36,766 bases of DNA from Clostridia bacterium (lineage in GTDB: Bacteria; Bacillota; Clostridia; Christensenellales; Borkfalkiaceae). Positions 16,500 through 24,106 of this stretch are shown here, one piece after another. The DNA is taken from assembly GCA_014805025.1 (NCBI GenBank), contig JAAUYR010000003.1:1-36766 (forward strand), in the 5' to 3' direction. How positions within the stretch are numbered: the first letter of the stretch is position 1; each line of letters begins with the position of its first letter. The translations under genes and the position numbers were made by a program. The notes below the pieces were generated by a model. It saw only the letters and a program-made list of their open reading frames with translations, did not search any database and had not been told where the DNA came from.

Positions 16500-17404
16500 T
16501 GCTTCCTCTCCTTTACAAGCCCCTGAGTAATAAACGTTACTACCATTATTACTACGAACAGCACTACGCTCATTGCCGAGGCCATACCGCCTTCGCCGTG
16601 ACGGAACGCCGCGGTTATCTGCATAACGGGGGTTTGAGTATAGTAGTTATCGCCGGCGCCTATCATTGCAACTACGTCGTACAACTGGAACGCGCCTATA
16701 AGGCTCATAGTCATTATGAAGTAAGTCGTAGGGCTTAAAAGCGGCACGGTTATGTGCATAAGCTTCTGGAAGCCGCTTGCGCCGTCAAGGTCGGCAGCCT
16801 CGTAAAGCTCGGGGCTTATAGAACGCATACCTGCAAGGTATATGAGCATATTGCCGCCCAGACCAGTCCACGCCGAAACGATTGCCACGCAGAACATTGC
16901 AAAATAGCTTTGGGATGATACCCACTTTATTCCTTCCAGACCGAACCATTGGGTAAGTATCGTGTTTAAAAGTCCGTAGTTGTCGTTATAGAGCCATTTC
17001 CAGATAAACGCAGTCGCTATACCGCTGGTTATCGCAGGCAGATAGTAAAGTACGCGGAATATTTTTATGCCCTTGACCTTGCGGTTCAAAAGCGCCGCAA
17101 CCAAAAGCGACGAAACTATCGACAGGGGCACGCTCATAAGCGCGAATATAAATACGTTCAATATGGAATGAAGGTAAATTTTATCCTGAAAGATATACTG
17201 GAAGTTTGCAAGCGTCCAGTTGAAGTTGTCGGGATTACCCGGCGCCATATCGGTAAACGCATATATAAAACCCATAAGTACCGTTACGAGTGAGAAAATC
17301 GTAAACAGTATTAACGTGGGAGCAAGGAAGAGATATCCTTGTATCGCTTCCTTTACTCTCAGTTTCGACATTCGCCGTTTTCTTATAGTCTTAATTGTTG
17401 CCAT
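16496..17404 (-). CDS. Sugar ABC transporter permease (MalF/UgpA-like)
   Basis: This 302-aa integral membrane protein has six predicted transmembrane segments, starting with YLFLAPTLILFTIFSLVTVL after a basic cytoplasmic N-terminus. The EAA motif is ELYEAADLDGASGFQKLMHITVPLLSP (about 200-226). These are features of the first permease of CUT1 carbohydrate importers. The ribosome site AGGAGG lies 5-6 bases before the start. It follows the solute-binding protein gene by 20 bases and overlaps the second permease gene. The substrate is inferred from the mannosidase genes around it. Confidence 0.95.
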   Translation of the reverse strand: MATIKTIRKRRMSKLRVKEAIQGYLFLAPTLILFTIFSLVTVLMGFIYAFTDMAPGNPDNFNWTLANFQYIFQDKIYLHSILNVFIFALMSVPLSIVSSLLVAALLNRKVKGIKIFRVLYYLPAITSGIATAFIWKWLYNDNYGLLNTILTQWFGLEGIKWVSSQSYFAMFCVAIVSAWTGLGGNMLIYLAGMRSISPELYEAADLDGASGFQKLMHITVPLLSPTTYFIMTMSLIGAFQLYDVVAMIGAGDNYYTQTPVMQITAAFRHGEGGMASAMSVVLFVVIMVVTFITQGLVKERKQ

Positions 17405-17424
17405 TTTTCCTCCTACGGGATTCT

Positions 17425-18807
17425 TTACGAACCGAGACCGAACAGAAGTTTAGTGTTGCCGTTGGTCTTTAAGTTGCTGATGCAGGTTTCAAGGCTGTCG
17501 TTGCCTTCAAGGAACAGTCTTACGTAAGCATTTACAACGTCGGTCTGCAACGTAAGGTAGTTGGGAACCTGAGGACGGATGGTGTACACGAAGCTGCCGT
17601 CGGTTTTCTTTGCCGTTGCATAGGTACGCGCGTCTGCCAAAACCTGATTTCCTGCTACGCACTCGTCTGCGTTCAGCGCTTCGCTGAGTGCCGGAAGCGA
17701 ACCGATATCCTTCGTCCATTTAAGCATATTGTCTTTGTTGTAGCAAAGCCACTTTGTGAACTTCCAGGCTGCCTGATGACGGGCTTCCCAAGCCTTGTTG
17801 TGGTATTTGCCCTTAGGCGAGGGATAAGCTATACCGTAGCCGCCTACCATTCCGCCGTTTACGCCGTCTTCGGAATTCTGTCTGGGCTGAGGCAGGAACT
17901 TATAGTCGGTAACCTTGCTGGTCTTGATTTGGTTGTTATGATAGAGAGGTTTGTTCATCATTGCGCAAACGCCGCCGATAAAGGAGTCTGCCTCCTGCTT
18001 GCCGCTGACGCCTGCGTTGGTAACTTCCTTGAAGAAGTTGAGAATATCTCTCGTTCTCTGGTTGTCGAAGTTGGTCTGGAATTTGCGGCCCGTCGTATCG
18101 CCCTCTACGGGAACAAGATACTCTTCGCCGTGGCCGGTGGAAACGTAGTACTTAAAGAGATGCTCGTACTGGTCGCCGCCCGAATAAGCCGTGTTGACGC
18201 TCGTGGTCTTTAACGCCTTAGCTACGGTAAGCAAATCGTCCCAGGTCCAGTTTGCCGTAAGCAGCTGGGAGATGGTTGCGCCGGGGTGCGCGTCGTCGTA
18301 TTCCTTGACGTATTTCATATTTACGTAAGTACCCCAGATATCAACGTCTATGGGCAGACCGTAAATTTTGTTTTCGTAAGTCATTTCTTCCATCGCCGGA
18401 GCGTAGAAAGCCGTGGTATCGATATTGTCAGCTTCGACTAAATCGTTAACGGGATACAGATAATCTTTAATGCCGTTGGTTGCCGTGTTGAATCTGTCCC
18501 AAATCATCATGTCGGGAAGTTTGCTGCTCGTAAGCACCGACTGGAACGACGTTTCAAGGTCGGGCTTGTGTTCGAGCTTAACTTCGAATCCGTCGGGCTT
18601 AACCTTGTTGTATTCCTTGATGAAGTTATCAAGGTTTACGTAGTTCTGTCCGGTCCACTCGCTGCCGCCGCACCACATGGTAATTTTTTTGACGTTACCG
18701 TCGGAATCAAGTCCGTCTCCGTTGCCGCCGCAAGCCGCCATGGGCACTGCAATCGCACCGACCATTAAAACCGATGCCGCAACACAAGCTAATTTTTTAA
18801 ATTTCAT
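17425..18807 (-). CDS. Extracellular sugar-binding lipoprotein of the ABC importer (family 1 solute-binding protein)
   Basis: This 460-aa protein has a lipoprotein signal peptide with lipobox MAAC (C26) followed by a flexible GGNGDGLDSDG linker. The mature part matches family 1 extracellular solute-binding proteins: KKITMWCGGSEW at the start, LPDMMIWDRFN and YENKIYGLPIDVDIWGTYVN in the first lobe, and WKFTKWLCYNKDN in the second. It would capture oligosaccharides outside the membrane and hand them to the two permeases encoded directly downstream. A strong AGGAGG site precedes the start. Two perfect hairpins lie between this gene and GH38 (18863-18908), which may raise its mRNA level relative to GH38. 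Manno-oligosaccharide specificity is inferred from context. Confidence 0.94.
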   Translation of the reverse strand: MKFKKLACVAASVLMVGAIAVPMAACGGNGDGLDSDGNVKKITMWCGGSEWTGQNYVNLDNFIKEYNKVKPDGFEVKLEHKPDLETSFQSVLTSSKLPDMMIWDRFNTATNGIKDYLYPVNDLVEADNIDTTAFYAPAMEEMTYENKIYGLPIDVDIWGTYVNMKYVKEYDDAHPGATISQLLTANWTWDDLLTVAKALKTTSVNTAYSGGDQYEHLFKYYVSTGHGEEYLVPVEGDTTGRKFQTNFDNQRTRDILNFFKEVTNAGVSGKQEADSFIGGVCAMMNKPLYHNNQIKTSKVTDYKFLPQPRQNSEDGVNGGMVGGYGIAYPSPKGKYHNKAWEARHQAAWKFTKWLCYNKDNMLKWTKDIGSLPALSEALNADECVAGNQVLADARTYATAKKTDGSFVYTIRPQVPNYLTLQTDVVNAYVRLFLEGNDSLETCISNLKTNGNTKLLFGLGS

Positions 18808-18862
18808 ACCATTATCCTCCTGATGGTTGTTTTATGATTTTATTTTTTCTTTTAAAGTTTTT

Positions 18863-18908
18863 TAAGTAAGTGCCCGTCACTTACTTAGCGATAGGGCGCG
18901 CCCTATCG
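18863..18908 (-). other. Two adjacent perfect inverted repeats between the GH38 and binding-protein genes
   Basis: A 10-bp stem with a 5-base loop (taagtaagtg, cccgt, cacttactta; 18863-18887) is directly followed by a 20-bp perfect palindrome (cgatagggcgcgccctatcg; 18889-18908). Neither is followed by a U-tract on the minus strand, so they are poor intrinsic terminators for GH38. They could be RNA processing or stability elements, or the palindrome could bind a protein as DNA. No promoter was seen between them and the next gene. Confidence 0.7.
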
Positions 18909-18924
18909 AAAATTTTTAATTTGT

Positions 18925-21840
18925 TTATTTTACCCTTACGGTAATTATTTCGTATCCTTTTAAAGTTAAGTTGCCGTCCGTCGGCGCAAGCCTGCGTTCA
19001 AGCATATCGGTAAGCTCCATCTTTCCGCCACGCGCCGTAAGCTTCGTCGTTATCGTATCGGGTCTGTCGTTATATATTCTTACGATATACCCTTTACCGT
19101 CCTCGGCAGGCTTAACCGCCTCGATTACCGCGTGAGTATTATCGGTATAAGCAAGCGACTCGGTCGGGGTTGCCTTGACAACAGTAAGCGGTCTGTTGAA
19201 CGCGTACGCCTTTTCCGCAACGTCGGATTCGTGAACGCTTCCCTCGTGCATATACAGCGCGTAAGAGAATTTGTGTTCGCCCTTATCCTGCTCCGCGCAG
19301 GGGTGTTTCTGACTGCGAAGAAGGTGCATCGAGATGCAGCCGTTCTTGCAACGGTAACCGTATTTGCTGTCGTTAATCAGCGCAACGCCGTGCGTTAACT
19401 CCGACATATCCACCCACTTATGCGCGCAAACTTCGTACTGCGCCGCCTGGACGGAGTTGTTTTCAAGCATACTGCGCTTTACGTTGCCGAACTGAATATC
19501 GCAGGTAACTTCGTCCGTTTCGACTGCCGGATAGAAATCCGTGCGGAGCATTTTTTCAAGCTCCTGCCAGTCGACTTTGATGTCGAACTTAACCAGCGGA
19601 CTGCCCTCGGTTACGCTTACGGTCTGCACTATGGTGGACTTTCCGTATTTATAACTGATTTTTACGCCTGCCTCGGGGCCGTCTGTATACGCAGTGCAAG
19701 CCGTCTTTTCAAACTTGCCGACGGTGCCGTTTCTGTAACCGTGGTAGAAGTCCCAGGCGTTTCCACAGTCGTCATAAACGTTGAACGCTCCCGAAGCCTG
19801 TTTCAAGGCTTCACGCCCGGTGCGCTTATCCTTAACCGATACAACCGTTCCCTCGTCGGAGAGCTTAACCTCTATAATTCCGTTACCCAAAACCTTGCCG
19901 TCCGAGTAAACGCTGTAAGCGCCGTTTGCCGCTTCCAGCTTAGCCACTGAATACGGTTGGGCCGCTACTATGTGCCATTTACCGTCCGCAAACACGTATT
20001 CGTTGCGTTTGAACGAGGTCGCGTTGTACACGCAGTTTTCCGCGCCCGTTTTCGCAAGAACTCCGTCCGTTAGCGAAGTAACTTCTTCAAGCATCTGCTT
20101 GTATCTGGGCACGCTTTCGTCGTAAACCCTCTTTATGGAAGAGCCGGGCAAAATGTCGTGGAACTGATACAAGAGAACTTCTTTCCAGATTTTGTCCTTA
20201 GCCTCGCGCTCCGTATCTCCGCAGAGCACCTGCGCAAATTCGTAAGCGCACAGCGCGTTTTCAATCTTCCTGTTATAGTATTTGTTATCCGACTGCGAAG
20301 TATATGTGCCCTGATGTCTTTCAAGATATATTTCGCCTTTATACGTAGGTAACAGGTCTTCTTCCTTTCTCAGCGCCTTGAAGAACTCGTTGCTCGTCGC
20401 GGGGATTACGTTGGGAACTCCGCAAACGTTCTTTTCGCGAATGAGATGTTCAAGATGCTGTCTGCCCGGGCCGCCGCCTCCGTCGCCTATGCCGAACAGC
20501 ATCAAGGCGTTTTTGGAGAGGCCCCTTTCGGAATAATTGCCGGCGGCTTTTCTTACCGCCTTAGGCGAAGCCGAGCTGTTGTAAGTTCCTTCGGGAGGCA
20601 TATGCGCAAGCACTTCGCTGCCGTCTATGCCCTGCCATTTAAAGGAATGATACGGGAATTCGTTCACCATATTCCAGCTCAGTTTAATCGTTAAAAAGTT
20701 ACGGCAGCCGCAGCCGCGCATTATCTGGGGCAGCGCTCCCGAAAAACCGAACACGTCGGGAAGCCACAGCGTTTCAACCTCTTTGCCGAACTCTTCTTTC
20801 CAGAACTTCGTTCCGTAAACGAACTGCCTTATGAGCGCCTCGCCGCCGGATACGTTGGTATCGGCTTCGACCCACATTCCGCCCTGAACTTCGAAGCGAC
20901 CTTCCTTGACCGCTTCCTTTATCTTTTCAAAGAGCGCCGGGTGTTCGTTTTTTATCCACTCGAACTGTTGCGGCTGACTTGCGCCGTAAACGTATTCGGG
21001 GTATTCCTTTAAGTTTGCGATAGCCGTTGCAAACGTTCTTACCGCTTTGCGACGGGTTTCCCTCAGCGGCCACAGCCAGGCCAAATCCAGATGCGAATGC
21101 CCAACGGCGTAAAACTTCAAGAGAGGGTCGGCAATGTTCTTTCTTTCAAGATGCGGTTTGAGTATCTTGCGGCATTTATCAACCGTCTCCGCGCTCATCT
21201 CTATCGTTGCAAGAAGCGCAACCTGTTCAAGCGCGTATGCCAGCGTATAGTGCAAGGGGGCTTCCTCGCTTACGCTCTCCATAACGTTGAGCAAAAATGC
21301 GTAATCGTAAAAAAGTTTGCGGCGCTCGGTATCGCAGCTCACAACGGCGCATTCGCGAACCGTGCCGGTGCGGATATTGCCGAACAAATCGTTGTTGCCC
21401 GTTTCCACCCAGAAATCTATCACGTCAGAGCCGGACTTTACGCACTCGGAAAGCTTAACGTATTTTTTACCGGGCATACCCAGTTCACGGTCAAACTCGC
21501 TTGAAACGTTGGTAACTCCGCGAAGCGCCACGCCGTTTAAATCGAATATGCAGCCCTCGCCGTCAAAGTCCAGCGAAATGTAAAGCTCGCGGTTTTCCGG
21601 AACGGCAGGTACTTTCCCCGTTATATGGAACCAACCGCAGTCCCATACCTTGCTGCTCCAAAGCTCGCCCTCCGCAATAGGCTTGTAGTCAAGCTTTAAT
21701 CTTTCGGAAAAAGCAACCGGCTCGTTAGTTACCGCATAGCTCATTTCAAGCCCCGCAACGCGGCTGTACATAAAGTCCCGTAACACGCATTTAGCACATT
21801 GTAGCTTCTCTTTTATCAATTTGTCCATGTACGGTTTCAT
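18925..21840 (-). CDS. Alpha-mannosidase, glycoside hydrolase family 38
   Basis: This 971-aa protein has no signal peptide and is predicted cytoplasmic. An N-terminal beta domain (1-240) precedes the catalytic domain, which starts at the zinc-binding motif GHSHLDLAWLWPLRETRRK (HSHLD at 248-252). The catalytic nucleophile region GGMWVEADTNVSGGEALIRQ, TLWLPDVFGFSGALPQI and the zinc ligand motif YQFHDILPGSSIKRVYDES follow. The C-terminal 400 residues are beta domains typical of the family. GH38 enzymes are zinc-dependent and cleave alpha-linked mannose with retention; bacterial members mostly act on alpha-1,2/1,3/1,6-mannosides. It is the first gene of the cluster, behind a perfect promoter, with a GGAGG ribosome site. 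The family is certain; the linkage is not. Confidence 0.97.
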   Translation of the reverse strand: MKPYMDKLIKEKLQCAKCVLRDFMYSRVAGLEMSYAVTNEPVAFSERLKLDYKPIAEGELWSSKVWDCGWFHITGKVPAVPENRELYISLDFDGEGCIFDLNGVALRGVTNVSSEFDRELGMPGKKYVKLSECVKSGSDVIDFWVETGNNDLFGNIRTGTVRECAVVSCDTERRKLFYDYAFLLNVMESVSEEAPLHYTLAYALEQVALLATIEMSAETVDKCRKILKPHLERKNIADPLLKFYAVGHSHLDLAWLWPLRETRRKAVRTFATAIANLKEYPEYVYGASQPQQFEWIKNEHPALFEKIKEAVKEGRFEVQGGMWVEADTNVSGGEALIRQFVYGTKFWKEEFGKEVETLWLPDVFGFSGALPQIMRGCGCRNFLTIKLSWNMVNEFPYHSFKWQGIDGSEVLAHMPPEGTYNSSASPKAVRKAAGNYSERGLSKNALMLFGIGDGGGGPGRQHLEHLIREKNVCGVPNVIPATSNEFFKALRKEEDLLPTYKGEIYLERHQGTYTSQSDNKYYNRKIENALCAYEFAQVLCGDTEREAKDKIWKEVLLYQFHDILPGSSIKRVYDESVPRYKQMLEEVTSLTDGVLAKTGAENCVYNATSFKRNEYVFADGKWHIVAAQPYSVAKLEAANGAYSVYSDGKVLGNGIIEVKLSDEGTVVSVKDKRTGREALKQASGAFNVYDDCGNAWDFYHGYRNGTVGKFEKTACTAYTDGPEAGVKISYKYGKSTIVQTVSVTEGSPLVKFDIKVDWQELEKMLRTDFYPAVETDEVTCDIQFGNVKRSMLENNSVQAAQYEVCAHKWVDMSELTHGVALINDSKYGYRCKNGCISMHLLRSQKHPCAEQDKGEHKFSYALYMHEGSVHESDVAEKAYAFNRPLTVVKATPTESLAYTDNTHAVIEAVKPAEDGKGYIVRIYNDRPDTITTKLTARGGKMELTDMLERRLAPTDGNLTLKGYEIITVRVK

Positions 21841-21865
21841 CTTTTTCCTCCGAAATCAAGCCCAA

Positions 21866-21900
21866 CTTGTATTATAACTTGTATTATTGTCTTGTATTTT
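21866..21900. repeat. Three direct CTTGTATT repeats in the GH38 leader, candidate operator half-sites
   Basis: CTTGTATT occurs at 21866, 21878 and 21891, at 12- and 13-base steps. The first two continue as TTGTATTAT. A further TTGTATTAT lies at 22036-22044, and the 8-bp palindrome TGTATACA (22002-22009) sits in the spacer of the GH38 promoter. TTGTA is the half-site of several GntR-family operators, for example CTTGTATACAAG of Bacillus GntR. The divergent GntR-type regulator is the natural candidate to bind here. Confidence 0.55.
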
Positions 21901-21933
21901 TTAACACTCAAAATGTTACAATGGGAATTTCAA

Positions 21934-21958
21934 ACATTAATGTAATGTTAAAATGTTA
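21934..21958. repeat. ACATTAATGT palindrome with AATGTTA direct repeats in the operon leader
   Basis: The 10-bp palindrome ACATTAATGT (21934-21943) is followed by two AATGTTA copies 8 bases apart (21944 and 21952); a third copy lies at 21912. They are in the untranslated leader of the mannan operon. They may be a second operator type or just AT-rich sequence; evidence is the repetition alone. Confidence 0.35.
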
Positions 21959-21989
21959 AAATAGTGCGTTATATGTTATGTTTATTCAT

Positions 21990-22018
21990 ATTATAAAATA
22001 TTGTATACATACTGTCAA
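21990..22018 (-). promoter_or_regulatory. Consensus promoter of the mannan operon (upstream of GH38)
   Basis: On the minus strand TTGACA (22018-22013), a 17-base spacer and TATAAT (21995-21990) form a perfect sigma-A promoter. The start of transcription should be near 21983, giving a leader of about 140 bases before the GH38 ATG at 21840. The spacer contains TGTATACA, and the leader holds three CTTGTATT repeats, so a repressor bound at these sites could block both initiation and early elongation. Confidence 0.88.
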
Positions 22019-22078
22019 GTTAAATTTTTAAAATGTTGTATTATATGTATTAAAAAACGGCAAAAATAATATAACATG

Positions 22079-22107
22079 TTGACTTTAACGGGTTCGTGTC
22101 GTAAAAT
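22079..22107 (+). promoter_or_regulatory. Promoter of the GntR-type regulator, probably giving a leaderless mRNA
   Basis: TTGACT (22079-22084), a 17-base spacer and TAAAAT (22102-22107) make a near-consensus sigma-A promoter. Transcription should start about seven bases after the -10 box, at 22113-22115, which is the ATG itself (22114). No Shine-Dalgarno sequence is present. The palindrome AACATGTT (22073-22080) overlaps the -35 box and could serve autoregulation. Confidence 0.75.
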
Positions 22108-22113
22108 GTAGAT

Positions 22114-23193
22114 ATGTCGAATTTATTTATTTACGAGCAGATTAAAGAGTATCTTACAGAGCTTATAGTTGCAAACCGAAACAATCCCACTTACAAGCTG
22201 CCCAGCGAACAGCAGGTTTCGCAGAAGTTCAACGCAAGCCGCGTATCCGTAAGAAAAGCTTTTTCAATGCTGGAACAGGACGGCGTTATATACAGAATTA
22301 AGGGTAAAGGCACTTTTATTCAGCAGGAGCACGACTCGGTATTGCTTTCCGCAAAGGAAAACCCTTCAAACTGTTTCGTATTTATAATTCCCGAAGTTTC
22401 AAGCCGCTTCGTACAGGATATCTGTAACGGTATGTTAGCCGCAAGTAAAGAGCTCGACCGCAAACTGCTCATTTTAAGTTCGTCCAACTCCACGCAGCTC
22501 GAACGAGACAACATCTCCACCGCCATGCGGATTAACTGCGCCGGAATTTTACTTATGCCCGTCGACGACAATAATTACAACGACAGTATTCTTTCACTGT
22601 CGTTATCCAAATTCCCCACGATATTTATCGACCGACGCTTATACGGACTTAATATAAACTGCGTTTCTTCCGACCATAGTTACATTGGCTACAACGCCAC
22701 GAGCTATCTTTTAAAACACAACCGCGAACACATATTATTTCTTTCGCTGTCAAGGTCTATCTCTTCCGTTCGTCAAAGGCTCGACGGCTACGAAAACGCC
22801 CTTAACGAACACCTTAAAGGCACTTACAGGCGTTACATTCTGAATATCGAAGATTACATGACCAAGCCTGCGGAGCTGTTCAATATAATCCACAATTACT
22901 TGCAGGCAAATCCGCAGATTACCGGCTGCATAGCCGGCAGCGGAACTCCGGCGCTATATTTAGTCAAGGCCCTTCAAAGTCTGGGGCATAAGATAGGTGA
23001 AGATTTCGAAGTGGTCTTTCTGGACGACGACTCCCACGATATAAGCGAACTGCTCGACTACAACATACCTACTATAATTCAGGACGGTACGGAAATAGGC
23101 CGCACGGCAGTTAAAATGCTTTATAACTTCACTCTCGGAAAAGCCGATATGTCGGATAAAACGATTCCGCTCTTTAAATTTTGCGATATATAA
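22114..23193 (+). CDS. GntR-family transcriptional regulator with LacI-type sugar-sensing domain (AraR-like architecture)
   Basis: This 359-aa protein begins with a winged helix-turn-helix of the GntR type (residues 5-72: IYEQIKEYLTELIV, YKLPSEQQVSQKFNASRVSVRKAFSMLEQDGVIYRIKGKGTFI). A periplasmic-binding-protein-like effector domain of the LacI/Peripla_BP_3 type follows (about 85-355: NCFVFIIPEVSSRFVQDICNG..., GILLMPVDD, FIDRRL, VVFLDDD). This architecture is typical of AraR and related repressors that release DNA on binding a sugar. It is transcribed away from the mannan operon and its promoter is 60 bases from the operon promoter, so it probably controls that operon. The effector is presumably a mannose-derived sugar. 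The start ATG fits the usual family N-terminus but has no ribosome site. Confidence 0.93.
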   Translation: MSNLFIYEQIKEYLTELIVANRNNPTYKLPSEQQVSQKFNASRVSVRKAFSMLEQDGVIYRIKGKGTFIQQEHDSVLLSAKENPSNCFVFIIPEVSSRFVQDICNGMLAASKELDRKLLILSSSNSTQLERDNISTAMRINCAGILLMPVDDNNYNDSILSLSLSKFPTIFIDRRLYGLNINCVSSDHSYIGYNATSYLLKHNREHILFLSLSRSISSVRQRLDGYENALNEHLKGTYRRYILNIEDYMTKPAELFNIIHNYLQANPQITGCIAGSGTPALYLVKALQSLGHKIGEDFEVVFLDDDSHDISELLDYNIPTIIQDGTEIGRTAVKMLYNFTLGKADMSDKTIPLFKFCDI

Positions 23194-23194
23194 C

Positions 23195-23234
23195 AAAAAC
23201 GGTTTTTGCTCAAAACGAGCAAAAACCGTTTTTT
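23195..23234. terminator. Bidirectional intrinsic terminator
   Basis: A perfect 17-bp stem (aaaaacggtttttgctc paired with gagcaaaaaccgttttt) closes a 5-base loop at 23212-23216. Runs of T follow on the plus strand and the mirrored A run gives a U-tract on the minus strand. It lies one base after the regulator stop and 18 bases after the end of degV, so it serves both convergent units. Confidence 0.92.
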
Positions 23235-23251
23235 ATAAATTCCGCTTTTTA

Positions 23252-24097
23252 TTAATCGTAAATAAACAGAACGCCGAGGGTGTTCTTGCCGCAGTGGGTA
23301 GTTACTACGCTGCCTGCGACCGTCTCCAAAATTTCGTCGAATTCGAACGTTTCTTTAACCTGCGTGCGCACCTTTTCCACAACCTCCGGCTCGCAGCACG
23401 AATGAGTTATAAAGCAGCGCGTTTTATCGTAACTGCGGTAATCCTGCGCAAGGTCGTTTATATAGTTTTTAAGGCAGCGGTCAAGTCCGCCCATATACTT
23501 CTTTTTGGCGTATAGCTTGCCGTCCTTCATATCTATCATGGGGTGAAGCTTTAAAACCTTGGCGCCCATAAGCGAAGCTAACGAGCATCTGCCGCCCTTA
23601 TGTAAATAATCGAGCGCGTCGGGCACGAACGAAGTATTGACTTTACCCCGTAAAGACTGCGTTATTTCCACTATATCCCGGGGGGAATTGCCCTCTTTGG
23701 CCAAATCGCACGCCTTTAACACAAGCAGCCCCTGACCCGTGGAAAGCGCAAGGGAGTCCACAACGAAGACCTTGCCCTTGAAAACCTTTGCCGCATACGC
23801 CGCGTTCTCGTAAGAAGTTGAGGCAAGCGACGAAATATTGTAGTGAATTACCGCGTCCGCCTCTTTTAAAGCGTTTTCGAAGAACTCTACGTACTCCTCG
23901 GCAGAGGGCGCGCTCGTCTTGGGCAAAACGCCCTTTTCCTTTACAAAGTCGAATATATTACGGGGTGTAACGTCCACTCCGTCGCGGCAAACCCTATCTC
24001 CGAGGACTACCGAAAGCGGCATTATTCCCACGTTGTATTTTTCCACCAGCTCCCCACTCAAATCGCAGGTTGAATCTGCCGTAATCTTTATTTTCAT
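23252..24097 (-). CDS. DegV family fatty-acid-binding protein
   Basis: This 281-aa cytoplasmic protein matches the DegV family throughout. The N-terminus KITADSTCDLSGELVEKYNVGIMPLSV, LPKTSAPSAEEYVEFF (the conserved TS-P lipid-headgroup loop), IHYNISSLASTSYENA, VVDSLALSTGQGLLVL and GKVNTSFVPDALDYLHKGGRCS are all visible. DegV (FakB-type) proteins bind a fatty acid and present it to the FakA kinase for phospholipid synthesis. No fakA is in the window. The start follows the glyA stop by nine bases with AAGGTG as ribosome site, so the two are co-transcribed. The family is certain, and the lipid-carrier role follows from the family. Confidence 0.95.
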   Translation of the reverse strand: MKIKITADSTCDLSGELVEKYNVGIMPLSVVLGDRVCRDGVDVTPRNIFDFVKEKGVLPKTSAPSAEEYVEFFENALKEADAVIHYNISSLASTSYENAAYAAKVFKGKVFVVDSLALSTGQGLLVLKACDLAKEGNSPRDIVEITQSLRGKVNTSFVPDALDYLHKGGRCSLASLMGAKVLKLHPMIDMKDGKLYAKKKYMGGLDRCLKNYINDLAQDYRSYDKTRCFITHSCCEPEVVEKVRTQVKETFEFDEILETVAGSVVTTHCGKNTLGVLFIYD

Positions 24098-24106
24098 TAT
24101 TTCACC

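Noticed and set aside
19420-19950. 176-aa plus-strand ORF opposite GH38
   Set aside because: It is antisense to a conserved catalytic gene and has no start signals or recognisable domain.
21841-21985. Riboswitch in the 140-base GH38 leader
   Set aside because: The leader is AT-rich with short direct repeats and lacks a G/C-paired aptamer-like fold or a terminator; operator sites explain it better.
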